64,000 nucleotides of DNA from Tsuneonella flava (GCF_002870965.1 NZ_PHSO01000005.1:62001-126000); one strand, 5' to 3'. Positions 52,269 to 61,717 are shown, counted from the first letter of the stretch. The notes: generated by a model not told the origin, from the letters alone. A program made the numbers and translations.

Positions 52269-52549
52269 GGGGTTTCTCGGTCACTCTTGCCCGTGTTGAT
52301 GTTCGTTGCCGGGCAATCTGCCGGAACACCTTTGCCAACGCCTGAAACACAGTGGTTAACGGGCTCTTCGCTATTATCTCGCCCGGCAATCGCCGGGGCA
52401 AAGCTGGCGCTGGCATTTGCTTGCGCCAGCGAGTCATGCAGATCACGCGCAGCCGCTAGCCGCGCCACGAGTTCCCCCCAATCAACGCGGCGCATCGCGC
52501 CGGACGGTGGAGCGGGGGAAGCATCAACAAAGGTGTGTCGTTCGATCAT
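52265..52549 (-). CDS. 94-aa hypothetical protein coupled to sciP
   Basis: The frame starts MIERHTFVDASPAPP, has a helical segment WGELVARLAAARDLHDSLAQ, and ends in a disordered tail. Only the helix segment looks conserved in style with other sphingomonad proteins. Its TGA overlaps the sciP ATG. I recognise no function; it could bind a partner through the helix. Support comes from frame and coupling rather than homology. Confidence 0.6.
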   Translation of the reverse strand: MIERHTFVDASPAPPSGAMRRVDWGELVARLAAARDLHDSLAQANASASFAPAIAGRDNSEEPVNHCVSGVGKGVPADCPATNINTGKSDRETP

Positions 52550-52717
52550 GCTCCATTGTCTAGCCGAGCACCGGTCAACATTCGGTAAAATCCAAATTCA
52601 TTGGTGGTTAGGATGAGTTACCGATTTCCTGCACCTGACCTGCGGTTTGCCGCAGGCTGCCCCGCCCCCAACCGCTGGCCAGCGGCGCGCGGTGCGTGTA
52701 TGGGCCCGCAACACCAT

Positions 52718-53878
52718 ATGAACACCTCCGTTATTCCCCCTATGGCCATCGACGCCGCAACCGCCGCCGCGCTGTTCGATCTTCCACGCCCGGCCAGCGA
52801 ATGCCGCATCGTGGTCGCGATGTCGGGTGGGGTCGATTCGTCGGTCGTCGCTGCGCTGGCCGCTGCCAGCGGGGCCGAAACGATCGGCATTACGCTGCAG
52901 CTATACGATTATGGCGCTGCCACCGGACGCAAAGGCGCCTGTTGCGCGGGCGACGATATTCGCGATGCGCGCGCCGTAACCGATAGACTGGGCATCGCGC
53001 ATTACGTGTTCGATCACGAAAGCGCATTTCGCGAAGAAGTTGTCGAGCGGTTTGCCGATGATTACCTGTCGGGCCGCACACCGGTGCCCTGCATCCGCTG
53101 CAACATGGGACCGAAGTTCACCGACCTGCTGCGTATGGCACGCGAGCTTGGGGCCGACTGTCTGGCAACGGGCCATTATGTTCGCCGGGTGGAAGGTGCT
53201 GCGGGCCCGGAACTTCACCGCGCACTCGATCCGGCGCGTGATCAGTCGTACTTCCTCTACGGCACAACGGACGAGCAGCTCGATTTCCTGCGCTTCCCGC
53301 TCGGCGGCTTGCCCAAGCCCGAAGTGCGCGCACTGGCTGAAACCGCGGGCCTGCGTGTGGCCGGCAAGCCCGACAGTCAGGATATCTGCTTCGTCCCCGA
53401 TGGCAATTATGCCGGGATCGTCACCAAGCTGCGCCCTGAAGGCGCGCGACCCGGCGCAATCGTCCATGTCGCCACCGGCGAAACGCTGGGCCGGCATCCG
53501 GGGGTAATTCACTTCACCGTCGGCCAGCGGCGCGGTCTGGAAATCGGCGGCCAGCCCGAACCGCTCTATGTCGTCGCGATCGATGCCGAAAGCGCCGAAG
53601 TGCGCGTTGGACCGAAAGCGATGCTGGCCGTCAGCGCCGCCCGCCTGACCGAAACCAACCGCATCGGCCCCCTGCCGACAGACGAACCGCTGACAGCAAA
53701 GGTTCGTAGCCTGGCAAAGCCTGTTCCGATCAGCCTCGAAGGGCCGCTGGGGGACAATGCCGACACCACGATCCACTTCGCCAATCCCGAATTCGGCGTG
53801 GCCCCTGGCCAGGCGGCCGTGATCTACGCCGGAGACCGCGTGGTGGGCGGCGGCTGGATAGATGGGACGAAAGGCTGA
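52718..53878 (+). CDS. mnmA: tRNA-specific 2-thiouridylase MnmA
   Basis: This 386-aa enzyme adds sulfur at U34 of Glu, Gln and Lys tRNAs. The PP-loop motif MSGGVDSS binds ATP. The first catalytic cysteine lies in [11 protein letters not shown] and the second in [24 protein letters not shown] is the family insertion. The start at 52718 (MNTSVIPP) was chosen; ATG 52742 is a close alternative and the frame upstream to 52601 looks non-coding. A 7-bp hairpin (52639-52656) lies in the leader. Confidence 0.95.
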   Translation: MNTSVIPPMAIDAATAAALFDLPRPASECRIVVAMSGGVDSSVVAALAAASGAETIGITLQLYDYGAATGRKGACCAGDDIRDARAVTDRLGIAHYVFDHESAFREEVVERFADDYLSGRTPVPCIRCNMGPKFTDLLRMARELGADCLATGHYVRRVEGAAGPELHRALDPARDQSYFLYGTTDEQLDFLRFPLGGLPKPEVRALAETAGLRVAGKPDSQDICFVPDGNYAGIVTKLRPEGARPGAIVHVATGETLGRHPGVIHFTVGQRRGLEIGGQPEPLYVVAIDAESAEVRVGPKAMLAVSAARLTETNRIGPLPTDEPLTAKVRSLAKPVPISLEGPLGDNADTTIHFANPEFGVAPGQAAVIYAGDRVVGGGWIDGTKG

Positions 53879-53955
53879 CCATAACGCAATTACGAAACAA
53901 CCCGAAGAACGCATGGTGATTCAGGCACTGCCTGATAACAAGAAGGTTCATGCTC

Positions 53956-54606
53956 ATGCCCACCCCACTGGTTATTATAGGCACTGGCGGTCACGCAGTT
54001 AGCGCAACGAATGTCGCGCTCTCTTCCGGGTACGAAGTCGTATCTTACGTAGACGACAAAAATGACGCATCAGAATTAGCAGGCATTCCGATTATCAAAG
54101 TTGAAGATTGCCTATCTCAATTTTATAATTACAATTTATTTATTGCCATCGGCGACAATTATATTCGAGAGGAAGTATTTTCCGAAATTAAGAAGATGAT
54201 GCCCAATGCGCGATTTCCGTCTCTCATCCATTCAGCAAGTGCTGTGGGATGGAATGCACAAATAGGTGCCGGATCAATACTCATGCCTTTCGCGAATGTT
54301 GGCCCCAACTCTATTGTGGGAAGCGGGTGCATTCTGAATACAGGATCTTCTATTGATCACGATTGCCACATGAATGCATTTTCATCTATCGCTCCAGGTG
54401 TATTTTGCGGAGGCAATGTGCACATTGGCACACGATCTGCCGTATCCATCGGAGCGAATATTAAACACGGAATCAATATTGGATCAGATGTGGTAATTGG
54501 CGCAAACAGCTATGTTAATACCACAATTGATGACAATATTGTCGCTTATGGAAGCCCGTGTAAAAAGGTCCGGTCTCGCAAAAAGGGCACACCATATCTC
54601 AGATGA
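53956..54606 (+). CDS. NeuD/PglD-type sugar O- or N-acetyltransferase (AT-rich, probably acquired)
   Basis: This 216-aa protein has an N-terminal nucleotide-sugar binding segment (LVIIGTGGHAVSATNVAL) and a left-handed beta-helix of hexapeptide repeats (about 95-190, IGAGSILMPFANVGPNS, CILNTGSSIDHDC, IGANIKHGINIG). It would acetylate an amino-sugar of a surface glycan. It is clearly AT-rich: 54121-54180 has 16 G/C in 60, against GC-rich neighbours. No neuB or neuA partner is present, so it is an isolated gene. The start at 53956 has AAGG 9 nt upstream. Confidence 0.85.
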   Translation: MPTPLVIIGTGGHAVSATNVALSSGYEVVSYVDDKNDASELAGIPIIKVEDCLSQFYNYNLFIAIGDNYIREEVFSEIKKMMPNARFPSLIHSASAVGWNAQIGAGSILMPFANVGPNSIVGSGCILNTGSSIDHDCHMNAFSSIAPGVFCGGNVHIGTRSAVSIGANIKHGINIGSDVVIGANSYVNTTIDDNIVAYGSPCKKVRSRKKGTPYLR

Positions 54607-54647
54607 CAGGGGTCATCTTATAATATAAAGTCAATATTTCATTGCCT

Positions 54648-55022
54648 TCAGTGATCCCACCTCTGCAACACGCAGCCATATCCCTTACGGAAACTCGCTG
54701 TATCGCTGGCCAATAATGGGAAACGGGCCGTCACGCTTTTCGCTTCGGCGTCTTTTGACAAGCGGATCAGCTCCATCCCTGCGATCTTATCCTTGGCACA
54801 GTCGTCAAGGCTGCGCCCTGCGATATAGACGCACGAACAGGCCACTCGCGCGCTGTAAGCCGATCCGGCGCGCGCATAGCCAAGTGCTGCATTGCCGAAC
54901 ACCGCCCATAGGGCCAGACCTGCGACCGCGATGACCGCAAACCAGATCAGTATGCCGCGCCGCGGACCGGCATTTGCCTTTCGTGAACGGGTTTTTGGCG
55001 TTGCCAAGCGGGAATCCCCCAT
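54648..55022 (-). CDS. Bitopic membrane protein of unknown function
   Basis: This 124-aa protein has a basic N-terminus (ATPKTRSRKANAGPRR), one membrane span near 25-43 (ILIWFAVIAVAGLALWAVFG), and a periplasmic domain with four cysteines (CSCVYI, DDCAK, GYGCVLQ) likely to form disulfides. Its start overlaps the divergent serine-hydrolase gene by 2 bp at a shared CATG. The function is unknown. Confidence 0.7.
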   Translation of the reverse strand: MGDSRLATPKTRSRKANAGPRRGILIWFAVIAVAGLALWAVFGNAALGYARAGSAYSARVACSCVYIAGRSLDDCAKDKIAGMELIRLSKDAEAKSVTARFPLLASDTASFRKGYGCVLQRWDH

Positions 55023-56166
55023 GCCAGAAGCGACGCGACCGATGCGCCATTTATCACCCCTTATCGCTTGCCTCGCCTTCCTGCCAGCCCTTGCCGGCTG
55101 CAGCACAGATGCGGAGGCACCGCCTCCCCCGCTGAGCAAGGAAGCGATGTCCGCCGTGGCCAAAAATCCCGGCGCTCCGCGCGCGCAACTGGCTCGTGCA
55201 GTCGATAATCTGTTCGTCGATCCGCAATTGGGGGAAACCCGCGCGGTCGTGGTAATGCACGGCGGCTACATCGCTGCCGAACGATATGAACCGGGTTATG
55301 ACAAGAACACCCGCTTCATATCGTGGTCGATGGCCAAGACCGTAACGGCCGTGATGATCGGGATGCTAGTGGCCGATGGGCGGCTGCGGCTCGATGAATC
55401 GCCGCCAGTGCCGCGCTGGCGACGCCCTGGCGATCCGCGCGGCGAAATCACCTTGCGCCAGTTGTTGCAAATGCGCAGCGGACTGCGCCACACCGAAGCG
55501 GGCAATCCGCCCTACGAATCGAGCGAAGTGCGGATGCTGTTCCTCGACGGGCGCGACGATATGGCCGACTTCGCCGAGAGCCAGCCGCTAGAGGCAGAAC
55601 CGGGCAGCAAATTCGAATACTCCAGCGCAACCTCGGTGATTCTCGCTGACATCGCCGCACGGGTTCTCAGCCGCTCGGACGATCCCGATGCGCGGCGCAG
55701 AGCAGTGGCCGATTACCTACAAAGCCGCCTGTTCGGCCCGCTGGGCATGGATTCGATGGTGCCGGAATTCGACGCAAGCGGCACGCTCATCGGCGGCAGC
55801 GTAATTCAGGGAAGCGCACGTGACTGGGCCAAATTTGGCGAGTTTCTACGCAACAAGGGCTCTTATCGCGGGAGCCAGTTGATCCCCCGCCGCTGGATTG
55901 AGTTTATGACGACGCCCAGCCCGCGCTCCGCCAATTATGGCGCGCAAACATGGCTGAATCGCAAAGCGGAAAACGAGGAAGATCCATTGTTCGCCACACG
56001 CGGCCCGAAGGACTTGTTTGCCGCCATCGGCCACATGGGGCAGTACATTCTCGTCGATCCCGATCGCAAGCTGACGGTGGTGCGATTGGGTCAGTCGGAT
56101 GCGGAAGAGCGAAAAGTGCTGCTGCCGCGACTGGCCGATGTGGTCGACCTTTATCCAGGCAAATAG
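55021..56166 (+). CDS. Serine hydrolase, class C beta-lactamase fold (lipoprotein)
   Basis: This 381-aa protein has signal peptide and lipobox LAGC (Cys27) and a penicillin-binding-protein-like fold. The SxxK nucleophile is Ser103-x-x-Lys106 (SWSMAKT) and YSS is in FEYSSATSVIL. It resembles 6-aminohexanoate-dimer hydrolase and other esterases more than true AmpC. The start could be the ATG at 55042. The 3' end overlaps phzF by 16 bp, tail to tail. Confidence 0.88.
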   Translation: MPEATRPMRHLSPLIACLAFLPALAGCSTDAEAPPPPLSKEAMSAVAKNPGAPRAQLARAVDNLFVDPQLGETRAVVVMHGGYIAAERYEPGYDKNTRFISWSMAKTVTAVMIGMLVADGRLRLDESPPVPRWRRPGDPRGEITLRQLLQMRSGLRHTEAGNPPYESSEVRMLFLDGRDDMADFAESQPLEAEPGSKFEYSSATSVILADIAARVLSRSDDPDARRRAVADYLQSRLFGPLGMDSMVPEFDASGTLIGGSVIQGSARDWAKFGEFLRNKGSYRGSQLIPRRWIEFMTTPSPRSANYGAQTWLNRKAENEEDPLFATRGPKDLFAAIGHMGQYILVDPDRKLTVVRLGQSDAEERKVLLPRLADVVDLYPGK

Positions 56167-56957
56167 AAGCGACCTTCCACTACAGTCACGCACTGCCCAC
56201 CGAGCCACGCCAGTTCCCCATCAAGACGACAGGTCAGTTCGCCGCCCCGCGCCGATGCCTGATATGCGGTGAACGCATTTCGGCCCAGCTTCTCCGCCCA
56301 GAACGGAGTGAGGGCTGCATGGGCCGATCCGGTCACCGAATCCTCGTCCACACCCCCGCCGGGCACGAATACCCGACTAACCACATCGGTTCGCGCGCCC
56401 GGTGCAGTGCAGATAAACTGATCGTCCCCCAGATTGCCAAGCGCGCGCAGATCGGGATCGAGCCCAAGTACTGTCGCTTCGCTATCGAACAGATAGATGC
56501 CGTAGCGATCGGCGCTGCGCCACACTTCCACTGGCACTGCGCCCAGCAGCGCGACCGCTTCGGGCCATGCGCTGGCCTGGGTTGCAATTGTCGGCAAAGC
56601 AACTTCATACCCGGCGTCGCTGCGACAGACCTCGAGAATTCCGGCTTTACGTGTGCGAAACGTCACCCTGTCACTGCTGCCGAAACCGTTGGCCAGGTCA
56701 AGCAGCACGTGCCCGCTAGCCAGCGTTGCATGGCCACATAGCCGAATTTCCATCTGGGGAGTAAACCAGCGTAATTCCCAATCCGCCGCACCGCTCGCAT
56801 CGCGCACGAGGAAGGCAGTTTCAGCAAAGTTGTTTTCTTCGCCAATGGCCTGAAGCACAGCACCGGGTAGCCATTCATCCAGCACCATCACCGCTGCCTG
56901 ATTGCCAGCGAATGGGCGGTCGGCGAAAGCATCGACATGCCAATAAGGGATGTTCAT
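56151..56957 (-). CDS. PhzF-family epimerase/isomerase
   Basis: This 268-aa protein has the diaminopimelate-epimerase-like fold of PhzF. FADRPFAGNQAAVMV (about 11-25) and ENNFAETAFLV carry the conserved Asn and Glu, and CGHATLASGHVLL follows. The substrate is unknown and no phenazine genes are near. It starts in a 4-bp overlap with the CDF transporter gene, so pdxH-CDF-phzF form one operon. Confidence 0.92.
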   Translation of the reverse strand: MNIPYWHVDAFADRPFAGNQAAVMVLDEWLPGAVLQAIGEENNFAETAFLVRDASGAADWELRWFTPQMEIRLCGHATLASGHVLLDLANGFGSSDRVTFRTRKAGILEVCRSDAGYEVALPTIATQASAWPEAVALLGAVPVEVWRSADRYGIYLFDSEATVLGLDPDLRALGNLGDDQFICTAPGARTDVVSRVFVPGGGVDEDSVTGSAHAALTPFWAEKLGRNAFTAYQASARGGELTCRLDGELAWLGGQCVTVVEGRFYLPG

Positions 56958-57895
56958 TGCCCGTCCCCTGCACCGGGCAATAATTCTTCCGCTGCCTGAC
57001 CGGTTTCATTGATCAGCCCTTCGGGGTCAGGGTGGATCAGCACCTCCACCCCGGGAAATTCCCTGGCGATCCGCGCTTCGGCTTGATCCATCAGGTCGTG
57101 AACCTGCACAATAGTCATGCCCGGATCGACCGCCATGTGGAACTGCACGAAATCGTCCGCCCCGCTGGTGCGGGTGCGTAGATCGTGAACCCCGCGGATA
57201 TCGGGATGCTTTGCCAGCACCGCGAGAAATTCCTCGCGCCGTTCTTCCGGCCATTCGCGATCCATCAGGTGATCGATGGCTTCGCCTGCCGCCCGCCACG
57301 CTCCCCATGCCAGCCACAGGGCGATGGCCAAACCGAACAGAGGGTCAGCAGAGGAAAAGCCGAGGTATTGATCGACAACCAATGCGGCGATCACGCCAAG
57401 GTTGAGGAACAGATCGGACTTATAGTGCACATTGTCGGTCCTGACCGCCAGGCTCCCTGTGCGCGCGATCACATGGCGCTGCCATACCAGCAGGGCAAAT
57501 GTTCCTAGGATCGCAATCGTCGATACCAGAATGCCATCGTCCGCCGCCTGTGTTGGCGTGCCGCTCAGCAGCTGCTGGATAGCACGCCATGCAATGCCAA
57601 TCGCGGAAATCACGATCAGGATGACCTGAAAGATCGCCGCCAATGCCTCTGCCTTGCCGTGGCCGAAACGGTGATCGTGATCCGCAGGCTGTGCGGCGAC
57701 CCACACTCCGATCAATGCGGCGATGCTCGCGATCAGATCAAGCGACGTGTCGGCAAGGCTGCCCAGCATCGCCGCAGACCCGGTCTTCCACGCCGCCCAT
57801 CCTTTCAAGGCACCAAGAAATAGCGCCATCGATATCGATGCCAGTGCAGCGCTGCGGGTCAGCCGCGCGCGTTCATCGCTGGCAATCGCCGTCAT
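56954..57895 (-). CDS. Cation diffusion facilitator family transporter
   Basis: This 313-aa CDF protein exports divalent metal ions by proton antiport. It has about six spans, the metal-site residues in LADTSLDLIAS and DHDHRFGHGKAEAL, and HYKSDLFLN in a later helix. A cytoplasmic C-terminal domain ends the protein. The ATG at 57895 overlaps the pdxH stop (ATGA). Zinc, iron or manganese could be the substrate; the pattern is FieF-like. Confidence 0.92.
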   Translation of the reverse strand: MTAIASDERARLTRSAALASISMALFLGALKGWAAWKTGSAAMLGSLADTSLDLIASIAALIGVWVAAQPADHDHRFGHGKAEALAAIFQVILIVISAIGIAWRAIQQLLSGTPTQAADDGILVSTIAILGTFALLVWQRHVIARTGSLAVRTDNVHYKSDLFLNLGVIAALVVDQYLGFSSADPLFGLAIALWLAWGAWRAAGEAIDHLMDREWPEERREEFLAVLAKHPDIRGVHDLRTRTSGADDFVQFHMAVDPGMTIVQVHDLMDQAEARIAREFPGVEVLIHPDPEGLINETGQAAEELLPGAGDGQ

Positions 57896-58497
57896 GGATA
57901 GAGCAGCCTGCTGTTCCACCCGCCATCCGCAGTACGGGTAAATCGTCGACGATCGTGCAACCGGTTGGGTCGGTCGAGCCAGAATTCGATCGCCACAGGA
58001 TCGAGCGTAAATCCGGTCCAGTGCGCCGGGCGCGGCACATCGCCGCCACTATATTGTTCCTCGACCTCTGCGACACGGGCGAGATATTCGGCACGCTCCA
58101 ACAGCGGTCGCGACTGGTCGGATGCTGCCGATCCGACCTGGCTGACGTAAGGGCGGGAATGGAAATAGGCGTCCGCCCGTTCGGGCGAGACTTCCGTCAA
58201 AGGCCCTTCGATGCGAATCTGGCGGCGCAGGCTTTTCCAGTGAAACAGAAGCGCAACGCGCGGATTAGCAAGAATTTCGCCGCCCTTCCGGCTTTCTGCA
58301 TTGGTGTAGAACGTGAATCCTTCCGGCCCCCATTCCTTCAACAGCACCATGCGGACAGATGGCACGCCATCGGGCGTTGCCGTGGCCAGCGCCATCGCAT
58401 TCGAATCATTAGGCTCGCTCTCGCGCGCCTCGGCAAACCATTCCCCGAAAATTGCGAATGGATCGGTGGCGGGGATCTCGGATACGGCGTTGTTCAT
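57892..58497 (-). CDS. pdxH: Pyridoxamine 5'-phosphate oxidase
   Basis: This 201-aa FMN enzyme makes pyridoxal 5'-phosphate from pyridoxine or pyridoxamine phosphate. Conserved segments are SVRMVLLKEW, FTFYTNAESRKG, ALLFHWKSLRRQIRIEG (as ALLFHWKSLRRQ) and the C-terminal dimerisation part ending WNSRLLYP. ATG 58497 was chosen; the longer frame adds a non-homologous leader. It is the first gene of the operon with the CDF transporter and phzF. Confidence 0.95.
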   Translation of the reverse strand: MNNAVSEIPATDPFAIFGEWFAEARESEPNDSNAMALATATPDGVPSVRMVLLKEWGPEGFTFYTNAESRKGGEILANPRVALLFHWKSLRRQIRIEGPLTEVSPERADAYFHSRPYVSQVGSAASDQSRPLLERAEYLARVAEVEEQYSGGDVPRPAHWTGFTLDPVAIEFWLDRPNRLHDRRRFTRTADGGWNSRLLYP

Positions 58498-58645
58498 AGG
58501 GGACGCTCCTACTGCAAGGTTCGAATGGAACACAGCCCTGAATCGAAAAATCCTGCCGCGCCTTGTCGTCGCGCAACATCGTTGTGCGCTTACCATTTAA
58601 ACCGCCCGCTTGCGCGCGGGCGCTGCTACACCTAGCTAACACGGC

Positions 58646-59626
58646 ATGGCAGCCGATCCTTATACCACACTGGGCGTTTCCCGTACCGCAAACGAGAAGG
58701 ACATTAAGTCCGCCTATCGCAAACTTGCGAAGGAACTTCATCCCGACCGGAACAAGGATAACCCAAATGCGGCCGAACGCTTCAGCGAAGTCACACAGGC
58801 CTATGATCTGCTGGCCGACAAAGACAAACGCGCCCAGTTCGATCGCGGCGAAATCGATGCCGATGGCAACCCGACCAATCCGTTCGCCGGAATGGGCGGC
58901 GGAGCCCGCAGTGACGGCTTCGGTGGCGGATTCAATCCCAATATGGGTGGTGGTGCCCGCGGCGGCGGATTCGGCGCCGAAGATGTCGATATCTCCGACT
59001 TGTTCGAAGGATTGTTCGGCGGCGGCGGTGCTCGCCAGTCGCGCGGAGGATTCGCAGGTGGTTTCGGAGGAATGGGTGGCCAGCAACGACGCCAGGCCCC
59101 TCCACCCAAGGGCGCGGATATCGCCTATCGCCTGAAAGTGCCGTTCATCGATGCCGCAACGCGTGCGGACCAACGGATCACGCTGGCCGATGGCAAAACA
59201 ATCGACCTCAAGCTGCCTGCGGGAGTTGAAGACGGCACGCAGATGCGCCTGAAGGGCAAAGGACAGCAAGGCCCCGGCGGCGCTGGCGACGGGCTGGTAA
59301 CGATCTCTGTCGAACGGCACTCTTTTTTCCGTCGAGACGACGACAATGTTCTGCTCGACCTGCCGATTACGCTGACAGAGGCGGTCGAAGGCGCGAAAGT
59401 GAAAGTGCCCACTGTCGATGGCCCGGTGATGCTGACGATCAAGCCCGGCACCAGCGGCGGGACCGTAATGCGCCTGAACGGCAAGGGTTTTTCAGGCAAG
59501 GATGGCAAGCGTGGCAATCAGCTGGTGACCATCGAAATCGCATTGCCCGATGATATTTCCGAACTGGCCAAACGACTTGAGGGCTGGCAGGATCACTCCA
59601 ATCCGCGCGCCGACCTAGGGGTCTGA
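58646..59626 (+). CDS. DnaJ/CbpA-type co-chaperone (no zinc finger)
   Basis: This 326-aa protein has an N-terminal J domain (1-70, His32-Pro-Asp34 in ELHPDRNKDN). A long Gly/Phe/Met-rich linker follows (about 80-160, GGGFNPNMGGG). The C-terminal substrate-binding domains (DLKLPAGVEDGTQMRLKG, SFFRRDDDNVLLDLP) are intact. The zinc-finger of DnaJ is absent, as in CbpA-type class B co-chaperones. It stimulates DnaK ATPase activity. The yihY gene follows after 37 bp. Confidence 0.93.
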   Translation: MAADPYTTLGVSRTANEKDIKSAYRKLAKELHPDRNKDNPNAAERFSEVTQAYDLLADKDKRAQFDRGEIDADGNPTNPFAGMGGGARSDGFGGGFNPNMGGGARGGGFGAEDVDISDLFEGLFGGGGARQSRGGFAGGFGGMGGQQRRQAPPPKGADIAYRLKVPFIDAATRADQRITLADGKTIDLKLPAGVEDGTQMRLKGKGQQGPGGAGDGLVTISVERHSFFRRDDDNVLLDLPITLTEAVEGAKVKVPTVDGPVMLTIKPGTSGGTVMRLNGKGFSGKDGKRGNQLVTIEIALPDDISELAKRLEGWQDHSNPRADLGV

Positions 59627-59663
59627 CGACACCATCAGGTCGGCTTCCGTAATTGAGGGACGA

Positions 59664-60722
59664 ATGCCGCATCGGATTGAAATCGAACCAGAAGAGCGGC
59701 AGGTTCACGGGCTGTCACCAGAAGAACGGCGGCGGTTCGCGCTCACCCATCCGGAAGCGTTGCGCCAGCGGGTCGAAAACAAAGTCGGCCCCGGAACGCG
59801 TTTCTTCGAAATCGCGAAACGCGTTTTTCTGGGCGCCTATCGCGACGGATTCATCCATGCCGGAAACCTTGCCTACATGGCGATGGTCGCCATTTTCCCG
59901 TTCTTCATTTTAGGCGCGGCCCTATTTTCGCTGGTGGGGGAAGAAGGCGAGCGCACCGCGGCAATCAACGCAGTGCTCTATGCTCTGCCCCCGATGGTAG
60001 GCAATGTGATCGGACCTGTCGCCCGCACGGTGGTGGAGGCGCGCAGCGGCTGGCTGCTGTGGGCGGGCGGCCTTGTGGGATTGTGGACGGTGTCGAGCCT
60101 GATCGAAACTATCCGCGACATGCTTCGCCGGGCATATGGTACGCCCGCAACGCTGGCATTCTGGAAGTATCGGCTGTTTTCGTTCGGGGTTATCGTGGCA
60201 TCTGTCGTGCTGCTGATGATTTCGCTGCTGGCACAAGTCATCATTGGCGCAGCGCAGGAAGTGATTTCTGCCTATTTCCCTTGGCTGAGCGATGCCGTCA
60301 CCGATCTGCGCCTGTCGCGCCTGATCCCGGCATTCGGACTATATGGGTCGCTCTATCTGCTGTTTTATACTCTCACGCCCAAGGCGTATCGTGAGAGCCG
60401 TTATCCCAAGTGGCCGGGCGCGCTCGCCACCACGTTCTGGTGGCTGGCGGTGACGGTCGCTCTGCCCCCTCTGATCCGGCGCTTTTTCAGCTACGACCTG
60501 ACATATGGCAGCCTTGCGGGGATCATGATCGCGCTGTTTTTCTTCTATCTCGTCGGGCTCGGCATGGTGCTTGGCGCCGAACTCAACGCCGCGCTGGCCG
60601 AAACACCGGAGGAGGAAATCAACACGATTGGGCAGGCGGACGATCGGACACGCGAGGCTGCACGACGCGCAGGTGCGACTGCAGGCGGCGGCAATGGGGA
60701 AGGAGGGGGAGAATCGGACTGA
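59664..60722 (+). CDS. YihY/BrkB-family inner-membrane protein
   Basis: This 352-aa protein has about six transmembrane segments (NLAYMAMVAIFPFFILGAAL; WLLWAGGLVGLWTVSSL; VIVASVVLLMISLLAQV; LFFFYLVGLGMVLGAE) and the conserved ELNAAL motif after the last. The tail is charged and Gly-rich. The family was once called RNase BN by mistake; its role is unknown. GAGGGA precedes the ATG. Confidence 0.92.
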   Translation: MPHRIEIEPEERQVHGLSPEERRRFALTHPEALRQRVENKVGPGTRFFEIAKRVFLGAYRDGFIHAGNLAYMAMVAIFPFFILGAALFSLVGEEGERTAAINAVLYALPPMVGNVIGPVARTVVEARSGWLLWAGGLVGLWTVSSLIETIRDMLRRAYGTPATLAFWKYRLFSFGVIVASVVLLMISLLAQVIIGAAQEVISAYFPWLSDAVTDLRLSRLIPAFGLYGSLYLLFYTLTPKAYRESRYPKWPGALATTFWWLAVTVALPPLIRRFFSYDLTYGSLAGIMIALFFFYLVGLGMVLGAELNAALAETPEEEINTIGQADDRTREAARRAGATAGGGNGEGGGESD

Positions 60723-60887
60723 ACCACTGCGGCACCGCTCGGTGTCGTAGCGTCAATCATATCTGGCACCGCGGCAACACGCCCCCGCAAAGCAAGCGTA
60801 AATTCGACGAACGTACTTTCCATTCGCGCACAAACACGCTTAGGGACTTCGTCACGAAAATCGGAAAGCAGTATAAGAGGTATCGGG

Positions 60888-61712
60888 ATGACCGGTCTGA
60901 TGGCGGGCAAGCGCGGGTTGATAATGGGCCTGGCAAACGACAAGTCCCTTGCATGGGGCATCGCCCGGAAACTGAACGAACATGGCGCTGAACTGGCGTT
61001 CTCCTATCAGGGCGACGCCCTGAAAAAGCGGGTCGAACCACTTGCAGAACAGCTGGGCAGCAACTTCCTTATCGAATGCGACGTGTCCGACATGGATGCG
61101 CTGGATACCGCGTTCGATACGCTGAAAAGCCGGTGGAACACGATAGATTTCGTGGTTCATGCCATTGGGTTTTCCGACAAGAACGAGCTGCGCGGGAAGT
61201 ACCTCGACACAAGTCTCGACAACTTCCTGATGACTATGAATATTTCGGCCTACAGCCTGGTCGCTGTGGCGCAACGTGCCGCCGCCATGATGCCGCCCAA
61301 GGCGGAAGACGGCTCCGGCGGCGGATCAATCCTGACGCTGAGCTACTACGGTGCAGAAAAGGTCATCCCGCATTACAACGTAATGGGTGTGGCCAAGGCA
61401 GCGCTGGAAACCAGCGTACAGTACCTCGCCAACGATCTCGGCCCCGACAATATTCGCGTGAACGCGATCAGTGCCGGCCCGATCAAAACTTTGGCCGCCA
61501 GCGGCATCGGCGATTTCCGCTATATTCTCAAATGGAACGAACTGAATTCCCCGTTGCGCCGCAATGTCACCATCGACGATGTCGGCGGCGCAGGCCTCTA
61601 TCTGTTGTCCGATCTGTCGAGCGGGGTTACCGGGGAGACACATCATGTCGATGCTGGCTATCATCTGGTCGGCATGAAACAGGAAGACGCACCCGATATC
61701 GCGTTGGGGTGA
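60888..61712 (+). CDS. fabI: Enoyl-[acyl-carrier-protein] reductase, NADH type
   Basis: This 274-aa reductase performs the last step of each fatty-acid elongation cycle. The NADH motif GLANDKSLAWGIA is near residues 14-26. The catalytic pair Tyr153 and Tyr163-x6-Lys170 (LSYYGAEKVIPHYNVMGVAK, in two parts: LSYYGAEK; HYNVMGVAK) matches E. coli Tyr146/Tyr156/Lys163. This is the triclosan-sensitive FabI type. A 165-bp gap upstream probably holds its promoter; no gene is seen there. Confidence 0.97.
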   Translation: MTGLMAGKRGLIMGLANDKSLAWGIARKLNEHGAELAFSYQGDALKKRVEPLAEQLGSNFLIECDVSDMDALDTAFDTLKSRWNTIDFVVHAIGFSDKNELRGKYLDTSLDNFLMTMNISAYSLVAVAQRAAAMMPPKAEDGSGGGSILTLSYYGAEKVIPHYNVMGVAKAALETSVQYLANDLGPDNIRVNAISAGPIKTLAASGIGDFRYILKWNELNSPLRRNVTIDDVGGAGLYLLSDLSSGVTGETHHVDAGYHLVGMKQEDAPDIALG

Positions 61713-61717
61713 TTGTG

